Origin: Streptomyces sp. NBC_00344
GTDB taxonomy: Bacteria > Actinomycetota > Actinomycetes > Streptomycetales > Streptomycetaceae
Assembly: GCF_036088315.1 (NCBI RefSeq)
Contig: NZ_CP107996.1
Span: 2,438,501 to 2,502,500 of the forward strand
Length of the DNA stretch: 64,000 nt
Reading direction: 5' to 3'
Positions 16,240-25,206 of the stretch are shown here, piece after piece. The notes beneath the pieces are model-generated. The model saw only the letters and a list, made by a program, of their open reading frames with translations, made no database searches and had not been told where the DNA came from. A program made the position numbers and the translations under genes. Each line of letters opens with the position of its first letter. Positions within the stretch are counted from its first letter, which is position 1.

Positions 16240-17042
16240 GCTCTGGCTTCCTTCGGGGGTACGGACTGTGCTGCGGTCGTGGGGACGGTTCTGGACTGGG
16301 GAGCGGTGCCCGCGTACTCGCCGCTGATGGCGTCGGCCGTGCGGCGCACCAGCGGGAGCAGCGTGAGGAGTTCCTCGGCCGTGACGACCACGTTGGGGGC
16401 CGACATCGACATCGCGGCGACGACACGGCCGTCGACGCCCCTGATGGGGGCACCGATGCAGTTGATGGACTCCTCGTGGCCACCCAGGTCGGTGGCCCAG
16501 CCCTGTTCGCGCACGGTGGCCAGTTCCTTCAGGAAGGCACCGGCGTTGGGTGTCGAACGGGCCGTGTAGGTGGGGTAGTCGAGCCGTTCGGCGACGGCCC
16601 GCCGCTCCGGCTCGGGAAGGTCGGCGAGCAGCAGCTTGGCCACGGCGGCGACGGTGATCGCGACGGGCTTGCCGATCCGCGAGTACATCCGTACCGGATA
16701 GCGGCTCTCGACCTTGTCGATGTAGAGGACCTCGTTCTCCTCGTACACCGCCAGGTGCACGGTGTGCCCGCACTCCTCGTTGAGCTTCGACAGGTACGGG
16801 TGCGCGATCTCCCGTACGTCGAGGTTCTCGACGGCTTCCTGGGCGAGCGCGAAGAGCCTCGTGCCGAGGCGGTAGCGCTGGTCCTGCTGGCGGTAGACGA
16901 GTCCGTGCTCATGGAGCGTGCGCAACAGCCGCAGAGCGGTGGACTTGTGGACACCGAGCCGCTCGGAGACCTGGCCGAGGTCGGCAGGGCCCTGGGCGAG
17001 CAGCGGCAGGATCGAGAGTGCGCGGTCCACGGTCTGGCTCAT
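16236..17042 (-). CDS. IclR-family transcriptional regulator
   Basis: 268 residues from the ATG at 17042, which is 10 bases after GGAGG; a second ATG three codons upstream sits directly on the ribosome site. N-terminal winged helix (LGQVSERLGVHKSTALRLLR) and a C-terminal ligand-binding IclR domain with the typical GGHEESINCIGAPIRG segment. It overlaps the kinase upstream and ridA downstream by 4 bp each. It probably controls both divergent arms through the inverted repeat at 18179-18197; the inducer would be a pathway intermediate (inference). Confidence 0.92.
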   Translation of the reverse strand: MSQTVDRALSILPLLAQGPADLGQVSERLGVHKSTALRLLRTLHEHGLVYRQQDQRYRLGTRLFALAQEAVENLDVREIAHPYLSKLNEECGHTVHLAVYEENEVLYIDKVESRYPVRMYSRIGKPVAITVAAVAKLLLADLPEPERRAVAERLDYPTYTARSTPNAGAFLKELATVREQGWATDLGGHEESINCIGAPIRGVDGRVVAAMSMSAPNVVVTAEELLTLLPLVRRTADAISGEYAGTAPQSRTVPTTAAQSVPPKEARA

Positions 17043-18082
17043 GGCGTACATACCTCCTGCTCCGGGGCCGCGGTCCAGCCCGGGCCGACCCGAAGTGTCT
17101 CCCAGGCGCTGTCGTCGAGAGCCGCCAGGCGGTCGGCCCGGGTCCGGGACGGGGGCGCGGCGAGGTCTCCGTGGACGGTGAGGGCGGCGGCGGCCATCAG
17201 ATGTCCGTGCCTGGCCCGTTCCCTGACCGGAAGGCCGCGGATGGCGGCGGACAGATAGCCGGCGGCGAAGGCGTCTCCGGCGCCGACGGGGGCGACGACG
17301 TCGACCAGCAGGGCGGGGACGGTGGTGACGGTGTCGGTGGCGTCCGGTGCGAGGCCGTCGGCGGAGAAGACCGTCACTCCCGCGGCCCCCCGCTTGACCA
17401 CGAGTACCGACGGCTCGGGCAGCGCCTCGCGGATCGCTCCGGCCCCCCGGACACCCCAGGCCGCTTCCGCCTCGTCCTCCCCGACGAACACCAGGTCCGC
17501 GCCGCGCGCCAGCTCGAGCAGCACCCCGGCGCCCGCGGCGTCCCGCCACAGACCGGGCCGGTGGTTCACGTCGAACGACACGTACGGGCGCCCGTCGGAG
17601 CGTTCCGTGAGGTGGCGCGTCAGATCGAGGCAGCCCGGCGAGAGCGCCGCGGTGATGCCGGACAGATGGAGGACCCGGCCCGACCACAGGTCCTCGCGCC
17701 GCATCGTCGCGGGTGACATCGCGCTCGCCGCGGAGCCCGCCCGGTAGTAGACGACCTCGTGGTGATCGGTGTCCCGGTCGTCGGCGGTGCGGAAGTAGAC
17801 GCCGGTGGGGCGGTGCGGGTCGCGCTGGACCGCCGAGGTGTCGACACCGTACGAGGCGACGGTCTCCACCAGGTGGTCGCCGAAGCCGTCCGCCCCGACG
17901 CGGCTGACCCACCGGGTCCGGTGCCCCGCGGCGGCGAGCGCGCACGCGACGTTGGACTCGGCTCCGCCGATGCCGCGGTCGAAGGACGGTACATCGGCGA
18001 GGCGGCCGGGCTGCGACGGCAGGAACGTGACCATGGACTCGCCCAGACAGACGACGTCCACCGGTGTGTGCTGCGCGGTCAC
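17039..18082 (-). CDS. PfkB-family carbohydrate kinase (2-keto-3-deoxygluconate kinase-like)
   Basis: 347 residues. N-terminal VVCLGESMVTF and GGAESNVACALAAAG, and the C-terminal signature DVVAPVGAGDAFAAGYL with the catalytic Asp, place it in the ribokinase/PfkB family. The overall pattern is closest to KdgK. It is the first gene of the leftward arm. With GntP it would phosphorylate an imported sugar acid; the exact substrate cannot be read from sequence. Confidence 0.9.
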   Translation of the reverse strand: MTAQHTPVDVVCLGESMVTFLPSQPGRLADVPSFDRGIGGAESNVACALAAAGHRTRWVSRVGADGFGDHLVETVASYGVDTSAVQRDPHRPTGVYFRTADDRDTDHHEVVYYRAGSAASAMSPATMRREDLWSGRVLHLSGITAALSPGCLDLTRHLTERSDGRPYVSFDVNHRPGLWRDAAGAGVLLELARGADLVFVGEDEAEAAWGVRGAGAIREALPEPSVLVVKRGAAGVTVFSADGLAPDATDTVTTVPALLVDVVAPVGAGDAFAAGYLSAAIRGLPVRERARHGHLMAAAALTVHGDLAAPPSRTRADRLAALDDSAWETLRVGPGWTAAPEQEVCTP

Positions 18083-18178
18083 GATCGCTCTCGCTCCTCA
18101 GTGCTGGGCGGCCGGGGACAGTCGTTGACCCGGCGATGGCTCGGATGTTAGACAGCACTGAGCGATATGCGCAATGAG

Positions 18179-18197
18179 CGTTGCACATGATGCAACG
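18179..18197. promoter_or_regulatory. Perfect inverted repeat in the divergent control region (likely IclR operator)
   Basis: CGTTGCA-CATGA-TGCAACG: 7-bp perfect arms with a 5-bp spacer, 20 bp upstream of the D-amino-acid enzyme gene and about 100 bp upstream of the kinase. Related half-sites (GCGCAAT, GCGTTGC) lie immediately to its left at 18169-18184. Placement between the two arms makes it the best candidate for IclR binding. Confidence 0.65.
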
Positions 18198-18216
18198 CCG
18201 ATTACTGGGAGGCTCC

Positions 18217-19467
18217 ATGACCGGCGAAGAAGTGGTCGACCATCGGTTCAAGGGCCTGCCGCCCGGCGCATCGGGACTCACCGTCGACGCGCTGGCGGCC
18301 GAGCGCCGGAACCTCTTCACCGGCGGGTTCACCACCCCGGTGCTCGCCCTCTCCGCGGAGTCGGTCGAGCACAACCTGGCGCTGATGGAGACCTACTCCG
18401 AACGGCACGGCCTCGCCTTCGCCCCGCACGGCAAGACATCGATGGCTCCGCAGCTCTTCGCCCAGCAGACCGCGCACGGCGCCTGGGGCATCACTCTGGC
18501 CGTACCCCACCAGGTCAGGGTCGCCCGCGCCTTCGGCGTCCAGCGGATCTTCGTCGCCAACGAGATCGTGGACGCGGCGGCACTGCGGTGGATCGCCGCC
18601 GAACTCGCCGCCGACCCCGGCTTCCGGTTCCTCTGCTACGTCGATTCGGTGCGTGGCGTCGAGCTGATGGACGAGGCGCTGCGCGGGTGCCCGCGTCCGC
18701 TGGACGTGGTGGTCGAGCTGGGCGCGGGTGACGGGGCCAGGACCGGAGCACGCTCGGCGGCCGAGTGCGCCGCGGTCGCCGACGCGGTCGCCGCCACACG
18801 CACGCTCCGTCTGGTGGGCGTTGCCGGGTACGAGGGCGAGGTGCCGGGCGCCGACGGCCCGCTGGTCCGCGAGTGGCTGCGCCGCCTCGTCGCACTGGCC
18901 GTGGACTTCGACCGGGCGGGCCGCTTCGAAGGGCTCGACGAGATCGTGCTCAGTGCGGGCGGCAGCGCCTGGTTCGACGCGGTCGCCGATGTCTTCTCCG
19001 AGGTCCCGGGGCTTTCCGTACCGGTGCTGAAACTGCTGCGTTCCGGTGCCTACGTCTCGCACGACGACGGGCACTACAAGCACCTCACCCCCTTCAACAG
19101 GGTGCCCGAAGAGGGCGCCCTGCAGCCCGCGTTCCGGCTCTGGGCGCAGGTCGTGTCCCGGCCCACCGGCGAGCAGGCCTTCGTCAACGCCGGCAAGCGC
19201 GACGCGGCGTACGACCTGGATCTGCCGGAGGCACAGGTCGTACGGGACGCGCGCACCGGCGAGATCAGGCCCGCCACCGGCATCACGGTCACCGGACTCT
19301 CCGACCAGCACGGGTGGCTGACGACCGGCCAGGAGGCAGACCTCGAAGTCGGCGACTGGGTGGGCCTCGGCCTCTCGCATCCGTGCACGTCGTTCGACAA
19401 ATGGCAGCTGATCCCCCTGGTCACGGCGGACGGCACGGTCACCGACTACATCCGTACGTACTTCTGA
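18217..19467 (+). CDS. D-serine dehydratase/D-threonine aldolase-like PLP enzyme ('amino acid deaminase')
   Basis: 416 residues from the ATG at 18217 behind GGGAGG. Fold-type III PLP barrel: PLP lysine K73 in FAPHGKTSM, followed by a C-terminal D-ser_dehydrat domain ending HPCTSFDKW, whose His and Cys are the zinc ligands in this family. Expected to deaminate or cleave a D-hydroxyamino acid to a keto acid plus ammonia (or aldehyde plus glycine). It is followed after 17 bp by an acyl-D-amino-acid deacylase that could supply its substrate. The exact reaction is unresolved. Confidence 0.86.
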   Translation: MTGEEVVDHRFKGLPPGASGLTVDALAAERRNLFTGGFTTPVLALSAESVEHNLALMETYSERHGLAFAPHGKTSMAPQLFAQQTAHGAWGITLAVPHQVRVARAFGVQRIFVANEIVDAAALRWIAAELAADPGFRFLCYVDSVRGVELMDEALRGCPRPLDVVVELGAGDGARTGARSAAECAAVADAVAATRTLRLVGVAGYEGEVPGADGPLVREWLRRLVALAVDFDRAGRFEGLDEIVLSAGGSAWFDAVADVFSEVPGLSVPVLKLLRSGAYVSHDDGHYKHLTPFNRVPEEGALQPAFRLWAQVVSRPTGEQAFVNAGKRDAAYDLDLPEAQVVRDARTGEIRPATGITVTGLSDQHGWLTTGQEADLEVGDWVGLGLSHPCTSFDKWQLIPLVTADGTVTDYIRTYF

Positions 19468-19484
19468 GAGGCCGGAGCAAGGTC

Positions 19485-21089
19485 ATGGATCTCGTCATCC
19501 GCGGCGCGCGGGTCATCGACGGCACCGGCGGCGCCTCCTACCGGGCCGATGTGGCCGTGGACAACGGGCGCATCACCGCCATCGCCCGCGAGGGAACCGG
19601 CAGGCGGCCGGGCGCCGCCAGAGTTCTCGACGCGGACGGGCTCGCCCTCTCGCCGGGTTTCATCGACATGCATGCCCACTCCGACCTGGCACTGCTGCGT
19701 GACCCCGGGCACGAGGCGAAGGCCGCACAGGGCGTGACGCTCGAAGTGCTCGGCCAGGACGGCCTGTCGTACGCGCCCGTGGACGACAGGACACTCGCCC
19801 AGGTCCGCCGTTCCATCACCGGCTGGAACGGCGACGGCTCCGACATCGACTTCGACTGGCGGACGGTCGGCGGCTATCTGGACCGGCTGGACCGCGGCAT
19901 CGCGGTGAACGCGGCCTATCTGATCCCGCAGGGCACCGTCCGGATGTACGCGGTGGGCTGGGACGACCGTCCCGCCACCGCCGCCGAGACCGAGCGGATG
20001 AAGCAGCTCGTGGCCGAGGGAATGGAGCAGGGTGCTGTCGGGATGTCCTCCGGGCTCACCTACACACCCGGGATGTACGCCGACGACGCCGAACTGACCG
20101 AGCTGTGCCGGGTGGTGGCCCGCTACGGCGGTTACTACTGCCCGCATCACCGCAGTTACGGCGCGGGCGCCCTCCAGGCCTACGAGGAAATGGTCGGCCT
20201 CACCCGGGCGGCGGGCTGCGCCCTGCATCTCGCGCACGCCACCATGAACTTCGGTGTCAACAAGGGGAAGGCGCCCGAGCTGCTCTCCCTGCTGGACCGG
20301 GCGCTGGACAGCGGCGCCGACATCTCGCTCGACACCTACCCGTACACCCCCGGCTGCACCACGCTCGTCGCGATGCTGCCCAGCTGGGCGAGCGAGGGCG
20401 GACCCGACGCGATCCTGGCGCGGCTGAGGGACGACACCACGGCCGCGGAGATCCGCCGGGTGATGGAGGTCGAGGGCGCCGACGGCTGTCACGGCGTGCC
20501 CATCGAATGGGATGCCATCGAGATCTCCGGGGTGGCCGATCCCGGCCTGGCGGGCTGCGTCGGCAAGACGGTCGCCCGCAGCGCGGCCGAGCGCGGCGAG
20601 GAACCCTGGGTCACCGCCCGGCGGTTGCTCATCGACGACCGGCTCGGGTCGACGATCCTCCAGCACGTCGGCCACGAGGAGAACGTCCAACAGATCATGC
20701 GCCACCGGGTGCACACCGGCGGAAGCGACGGGATCCTCCAGGGATCCAAGCCGCATCCGCGCGCCTACGGCACGTTCCCGCAGTATCTGGGCCGCTACGT
20801 TCGCGAACTGGGCGTGCTCACGCTCGAGGAGTGCGTGGCGCATCTCACCTCGCGGCCCGCGGCCCGGCTGAGGCTGCCCGACCGGGGGCTGATCCGCGAG
20901 GGATACCGCGCCGACCTGGTGCTCTTCGATCCGGAGACGGTCGCGGCCGGCTCCACCTTCGACGTGCCGCGCACCCTGCCCACCGGCATCCCGCATGTCC
21001 TGATCGACGGCCGTCCCGTCATCGAGGACGGCAGGCGCACCGACGTGCTCGCGGGGCGCTCCGTACGGCGTACACCGGGCGGTGCCTGA
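19485..21089 (+). CDS. N-acyl-D-amino-acid deacylase (amidohydrolase superfamily)
   Basis: 534 residues from the ATG at 19485 with GGAG upstream. N-terminal beta-sandwich (LVIRGARVIDGTG), metal motif GFIDMHAHSD with H63/H65, further metal-region motifs CPHHRSYG and LHLAHA, then THTGGSDG-like VHTGGSDGIL, and a C-terminal YRADLVLFDPE strand. This is the D-aminoacylase family, which removes the acyl group from N-acyl-D-amino acids. It forms a two-gene operon with the PLP enzyme, so the pair would release and then catabolise D-amino acids, possibly from peptidoglycan debris or lipopeptides. Confidence 0.88.
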   Translation: MDLVIRGARVIDGTGGASYRADVAVDNGRITAIAREGTGRRPGAARVLDADGLALSPGFIDMHAHSDLALLRDPGHEAKAAQGVTLEVLGQDGLSYAPVDDRTLAQVRRSITGWNGDGSDIDFDWRTVGGYLDRLDRGIAVNAAYLIPQGTVRMYAVGWDDRPATAAETERMKQLVAEGMEQGAVGMSSGLTYTPGMYADDAELTELCRVVARYGGYYCPHHRSYGAGALQAYEEMVGLTRAAGCALHLAHATMNFGVNKGKAPELLSLLDRALDSGADISLDTYPYTPGCTTLVAMLPSWASEGGPDAILARLRDDTTAAEIRRVMEVEGADGCHGVPIEWDAIEISGVADPGLAGCVGKTVARSAAERGEEPWVTARRLLIDDRLGSTILQHVGHEENVQQIMRHRVHTGGSDGILQGSKPHPRAYGTFPQYLGRYVRELGVLTLEECVAHLTSRPAARLRLPDRGLIREGYRADLVLFDPETVAAGSTFDVPRTLPTGIPHVLIDGRPVIEDGRRTDVLAGRSVRRTPGGA

Positions 21090-21188
21090 TGCCGTCCCGC
21101 CCCCGGGCGGCCGGATCCTGCCCCTTCGCTCCCCGTGTGGGCGAGAACACCACGGCATACCCCGTGACGCGCCCGTAAGGTGTCGGAC

Positions 21189-22400
21189 ATGCAGGTGATC
21201 CAGTCAACGAAGCTCGCCAATGTCTGTTACGAGATCCGGGGCCCGGTGCTCGAGGAGGCAATGCGGCTGGAAGCAGCGGGTCACCGCATCCTCAAGCTGA
21301 ACACCGGCAACCCGGCGGCCTTCGGCTTCGAGTGCCCGCCGGAGATCCTCGAGGACATGCTGCGCAATCTCGGCGGCGCCCACGGCTACGGCGACGCGAA
21401 GGGGCTGCTCTCCGCGCGGCGCGCGGTGATGCAGCACTACCAGACCAAGGGCATCGACCTGGACGTCGAGGACATCTACCTCGGCAACGGCGTCTCCGAG
21501 CTGATCCAGATGTCCATGCAGGCGCTGCTGGACGACGGCGACGAAGTGCTGGTCCCGGCGCCGGACTACCCGCTGTGGACGGCGTCCGTCTCGCTGGCGG
21601 GCGGTACGGCCGTGCACTACCGCTGCGACGAGCAGGCCGACTGGATGCCGGATCTCGCCGACATCGAGCGCAAGGTCACCGACCGCACCAAGGCCATCGT
21701 CGTCATCAACCCGAACAACCCCACGGGCGCTGTCTACGACGACGAGATGCTGCGGGGTATCGCGGAGATCGCCCGCCGGCACAATCTGATCGTCTGCTCG
21801 GACGAGATCTACGACCGGATCCTCTACGACGGGGCCACCCACACCCCCACCGCGGCCATCGCCCCCGATCTGATGGTGCTGACCTTCAACGGGCTCTCCA
21901 AGAACTACCGGGTGGCCGGCTTCCGCTCCGGCTGGATGGCGGTCTGCGGCCCCAAGGCGCATGCGTCCTCGTACATCGAGGGCCTGACGATCCTGGCCAA
22001 CATGCGGCTCTGCGCCAATATGCCCTCGCAGCACGCGGTGGCCACCGCGCTCGGCGGCCGGCAGTCGATCGAGGACCTGGTACTGCCCGGCGGGCGCATC
22101 CTGGAGCAGCGTGACACCGCGTACGAGCTGCTCACGCAGATTCCCGGGGTGACCTGTGTGAAGCCGAAGGGGGCGCTCTACCTCTTTCCGCGACTGGACC
22201 CGAAGGTCTACAAGGTCAAGGACGACCGCCGGATGGTCCTGGACCTGCTGCGCGCCGAGAAGATCATGGTGGTGCACGGCACCGGCTTCAACTGGCCGGA
22301 GCCCGATCACTTCCGCATCGTGACACTGCCGACGGCCAAGGAGCTGACGGACGCGGTGACCCGGATCGGCAGTTTCCTCGACGGGTACACGCAGCGTTAG
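21189..22400 (+). CDS. PLP-dependent aminotransferase, AlaA-like (class I/II)
   Basis: 403 residues from the ATG at 21189 (MQVIQSTKLANVCYEIRG), preceded by AAGGTG; a GTG three codons upstream is less likely. Motifs: LNTGNPAAFGF, INPNNPTGAVYD, SDEIYDRILYDG and the PLP lysine in FNGLSKNYRVAGFRSGW. The pattern matches the AlaA/AvtA-like alanine transaminases that make alanine from pyruvate and glutamate. It is separated from the deacylase by about 100 bp and probably has its own promoter. Confidence 0.9.
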   Translation: MQVIQSTKLANVCYEIRGPVLEEAMRLEAAGHRILKLNTGNPAAFGFECPPEILEDMLRNLGGAHGYGDAKGLLSARRAVMQHYQTKGIDLDVEDIYLGNGVSELIQMSMQALLDDGDEVLVPAPDYPLWTASVSLAGGTAVHYRCDEQADWMPDLADIERKVTDRTKAIVVINPNNPTGAVYDDEMLRGIAEIARRHNLIVCSDEIYDRILYDGATHTPTAAIAPDLMVLTFNGLSKNYRVAGFRSGWMAVCGPKAHASSYIEGLTILANMRLCANMPSQHAVATALGGRQSIEDLVLPGGRILEQRDTAYELLTQIPGVTCVKPKGALYLFPRLDPKVYKVKDDRRMVLDLLRAEKIMVVHGTGFNWPEPDHFRIVTLPTAKELTDAVTRIGSFLDGYTQR

Positions 22401-22426
22401 CGGGCGGTTCGGATATCACGACCACA

Positions 22427-22456
22427 GACAACTTTAGACAGAATCCAAGCTAGGAT
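22427..22456 (+). promoter_or_regulatory. Promoter of the 22488 gene
   Basis: GACAAC (22427-22432) and TAGGAT (22451-22456) with an 18-bp spacer form a good vegetative promoter 32 bp before the start codon, ahead of a GGGAGG ribosome site. Confidence 0.6.
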
Positions 22457-22487
22457 GGTCTCCTGTCGACGAGAGGGAGGCCATCCC

Positions 22488-22868
22488 ATGTATGAACCGA
22501 TCCGCACCAAATCGGTCCAGTCGACGGCCGACGATTCCACGGCCTACCCGCACCGCTCACGCGAGGAGGAGCTGGACATCCAGCTCGCGGGCCATCTGGC
22601 CGCGCTGCTCGCCGTCACGGACGAGCTCGGCCTCACCGGCGACGGCGACCGGATCGCAGCCCAGGTGACCAGGCTCCGCGGCACCGAACCGGTCCGCGGC
22701 ACGGGCCCCTCCGGCACCGATCACGGCGTCCTGCACCAGCGCGCCCACACTCTCGCGGGGCGCGCGCTGGTGGTCGCCGCATCCCGCGCCGACACGGCCG
22801 CGGCGATTCTCGCGGCCGAGCGCATGGACGCCCACACGGCAGCCCGGCATCTGACCGGCGCCCTCTGA
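22488..22868 (+). CDS. Conserved hypothetical protein
   Basis: 126 residues from the ATG at 22488 (MYEPIRTKSVQST), eight bases after GGGAGG. An acidic and Ala-rich, mostly helical soluble protein without signal peptide, membrane segment or recognised motif. It has its own promoter and is followed by two hairpins, so it is a free-standing gene. Function unknown. Confidence 0.75.
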   Translation: MYEPIRTKSVQSTADDSTAYPHRSREEELDIQLAGHLAALLAVTDELGLTGDGDRIAAQVTRLRGTEPVRGTGPSGTDHGVLHQRAHTLAGRALVVAASRADTAAAILAAERMDAHTAARHLTGAL

Positions 22869-22873
22869 ACGGC

Positions 22874-22908
22874 CCCGGTTCGCGGGCCGCGAAGGCGCGC
22901 GAACCGGG
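22874..22908 (+). terminator. Hairpin terminator after the 22488 gene
   Basis: 11-bp perfect stem (22874-22884 with 22898-22908) starting five bases after the stop codon. Confidence 0.65.
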
Positions 22909-23000
22909 TGCCACACACCTGCGGCACACGGGGACGTCACACGCGCGGACGACGTGCGGGGCACACCTGCGGGACCGCGCATCCGCAGCATGACGGGAAA

Positions 23001-23041
23001 GTCCGGCCCCCGACGCCGTGAGGGGGCGTCGGGGGCCGGAC
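23001..23041. terminator. Bidirectional terminator downstream of pckG
   Basis: 17-bp perfect stem (23001-23017 with 23025-23041) and 7-base loop in the gap between convergent genes, about 75 bp past the pckG stop. Confidence 0.78.
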
Positions 23042-23117
23042 CGTACGCGGCGGGCCGGATGGACCCCACAGGTCAGGGCGGACGTCGGATGAACCCGCCG
23101 CGTGGCTCTACCGGGCC

Positions 23118-24950
23118 TCAGCCCAGACGCTTGACCAGCGCCCGGTACTCGTCCCACAGCTCCTTCGGAGCGTGGTCGCCGAAGGTGTTGAGGTGCTCGG
23201 GCACCAGCGCCGCCTCCTCGCGCCAGACCTCCTTGTCGACGTCGAGCAGGAAGTCCATGTCGGCCTCCGAGACGTCCAGGCCCTTGGTGTCCAGAGCGCC
23301 CTTGGCCGGAAGAATGCCGATGGGGGTCTCGACACCCTCACCAGTGCCTTCGAGGCGCTCGACGATCCACTTCAGCACCCGGCTGTTCTCGCCGAACCCG
23401 GGCCACACGAACGTGCCCGCCGCGTTCTTGCGGAACCAGTTCACGTAGTAGATCTTCGGGAGCTTGGACGCGTCCTTGTCGGCACCGACCTTGACCCAGT
23501 GGCCCATGTAGTCGCCCATGTTGTAGCCACAGAAGGGCAGCATGGCGAACGGGTCGCGGCGCAGCTCGCCGACCTTGCCCTCGGCCGCGGCCGTCTTCTC
23601 GCTCGCCACGTTGGCGCCCAGGAAGACTCCGTGGTTCCAGTCGAAGGACTCGGTGACCAGCGGCACGGCCGACGCACGGCGGCCGCCGAAGAGGATCGCC
23701 GAGATCGGCACACCCTTCGGGTCCTCCCACTCGGGCGCGATGGTCGGGCACTGTCCGGCCGGCACGGTGAAGCGGGCGTTGGGGTGCGAGGCGGGCGTGC
23801 CGGACTCGGGGGTCCAGTCGTTGCCCTTCCAGTCCGTGAGGTGCGCGGGCGGCTCCTCGGTCATGCCCTCCCACCAGACATCGCCGTCATCGGTGAGCGC
23901 GACGTTGGTGAAGACGGAGTTGCCCCACATGGTCTTCATGGCGTTGGCGTTGGTGTGCTCACCGGTGCCCGGCGCCACCCCGAAGAACCCGGCCTCCGGG
24001 TTGATCGCGTACAGCCGGCCGTCCTCGCCGAAGCGCATCCAGGCGATGTCGTCGCCGATGGTCTCCACGGTCCAGCCGGGGATGGTGGGCTCCAGCATGG
24101 CCAGGTTGGTCTTGCCGCAGGCCGAGGGGAACGCGGCGGCGACGTACTTCGGCTCGCCGTGCGGCGGCGTCAGCTTGAGCACCAGCATGTGCTCGGCGAG
24201 CCAGCCCTCGTCCCTGGCCATCACCGAGGCGATGCGCAGGGCGTAGCACTTCTTGCCGAGCAGGGCGTTGCCGCCGTAGCCGGAACCGTACGACCAGATC
24301 TCGCGCTCCTCGGGGAAGTGCGAGATGTACTTGGTGGAGTTGCACGGCCATGGCACATCCGCCTCGCCGTCGGCGAGCGGAGCGCCCAGCGTGTGGACCG
24401 CCTTCACGAAGAAGCCGTCGGTGCCGAGTTCGTCCAGCACCTGCTGTCCCATGCGGGTCATGGTGCGCATGGAGACGGCGACGTACGCGGAGTCGGTGAT
24501 CTCCACGCCGATCGCGGAGAGCGGCGAGCCGACCGGGCCCATGCAGAAGGGCACGACGTACATGGTCCTGCCGCGCATCGATCCGCGGAAGATACCGCCG
24601 CTGCCGCCGGCACCGCTGAAGATCTCATGCATCTCCGCAGGAGCCTTCCAGCGGTTGGTCGGGCCCGCGTCCTCCTCCTTGACGGAGCAGATGAACGTAC
24701 GGTCCTCGACGCGCGCCACGTCCGACGGGTCGGACGCGGCGTAGTAGGAGTTCGGGCGCTTGGCCGGGTCGAGCTTCCTGAACGTCCCCTTGGCCACGAG
24801 CTCGTCGCACAGCCGCTCGTACTCGGCTTCGGATCCGTCACACCAGACCACGCTGTCCGGTTGCGTCAGCTCGACGATCTCGTTGACCCACGAGATCAGT
24901 TCCTGGTGCTGGGTCGGGAGGACAGCGGGAGCCGCGATGTCGCGCGCCAC
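23118..24950 (-). CDS. pckG: Phosphoenolpyruvate carboxykinase (GTP)
   Basis: 610 residues from the GTG at 24950 ([12 protein letters not shown]) with AGGAGC upstream; the longer frame to 25061 lacks support. Family features: the P-loop-like [12 protein letters not shown] with the reactive Cys, [19 protein letters not shown] [17 protein letters not shown], the GTP-PEPCK segment [14 protein letters not shown] and [11 protein letters not shown] near the C-terminus. It converts oxaloacetate and GTP to PEP for gluconeogenesis. Length is normal for the Mn-dependent monomeric enzyme. Monocistronic, with a terminator downstream. Confidence 0.96.
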   Translation of the reverse strand: MARDIAAPAVLPTQHQELISWVNEIVELTQPDSVVWCDGSEAEYERLCDELVAKGTFRKLDPAKRPNSYYAASDPSDVARVEDRTFICSVKEEDAGPTNRWKAPAEMHEIFSGAGGSGGIFRGSMRGRTMYVVPFCMGPVGSPLSAIGVEITDSAYVAVSMRTMTRMGQQVLDELGTDGFFVKAVHTLGAPLADGEADVPWPCNSTKYISHFPEEREIWSYGSGYGGNALLGKKCYALRIASVMARDEGWLAEHMLVLKLTPPHGEPKYVAAAFPSACGKTNLAMLEPTIPGWTVETIGDDIAWMRFGEDGRLYAINPEAGFFGVAPGTGEHTNANAMKTMWGNSVFTNVALTDDGDVWWEGMTEEPPAHLTDWKGNDWTPESGTPASHPNARFTVPAGQCPTIAPEWEDPKGVPISAILFGGRRASAVPLVTESFDWNHGVFLGANVASEKTAAAEGKVGELRRDPFAMLPFCGYNMGDYMGHWVKVGADKDASKLPKIYYVNWFRKNAAGTFVWPGFGENSRVLKWIVERLEGTGEGVETPIGILPAKGALDTKGLDVSEADMDFLLDVDKEVWREEAALVPEHLNTFGDHAPKELWDEYRALVKRLG

Positions 24951-25136
24951 GATTGCTCCTATGCAGGTTGGGCGGGATGAGGGTTGTTTCGCCCCTTGGG
25001 GGTCACGACCCGGACGCTTCACGTGTGAAATCCTCTGGCGCTCATCCGGTGCCGCTTGCACTCATCTGATCATCCGCGCCTTCCGCCCATATGTCCAGAG
25101 GGCCTCTCACGTGAGCATCGCCACTCGTGGCCGCGA

Positions 25137-25177
25137 CCGTCGGCCCCGGGCAGGCGCAGACGGCCCGGGGCCGACGG
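25137..25177. other. Strong perfect hairpin between divergent genes
   Basis: 14-bp perfect arms (25137-25150 with 25164-25177) and a 13-base loop. No annotated gene is transcribed into it from either side, so it is not a simple gene-end terminator. It may insulate the promoter to its right or mark an unannotated transcript. Confidence 0.55.
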
Positions 25178-25178
25178 A

Positions 25179-25200
25179 CCTACGGAAGCGTAGGTAGCAT
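25179..25200 (+). promoter_or_regulatory. Inverted repeat and -10 box at a possibly leaderless promoter
   Basis: CCTACG-GAAG-CGTAGG (25179-25194) directly abuts TAGCAT (25195-25200), which ends six bases before the ATG at 25207. No ribosome site is seen, suggesting a leaderless message; the repeat could bind a repressor. Confidence 0.45.
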
Positions 25201-25206
25201 CGCCGT

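Larger units (their letters stand above)
24951..25206. other. Divergent control region between pckG and the hemolysin-III-family gene
   Basis: 256 bp containing both promoters. The right third holds a perfect 14-bp-stem hairpin (25137-25177), a CCTACG/CGTAGG inverted repeat (25179-25194) and a TAGCAT -10-like box at 25195-25200. Nothing definite was recognised on the pckG side. Confidence 0.5.
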
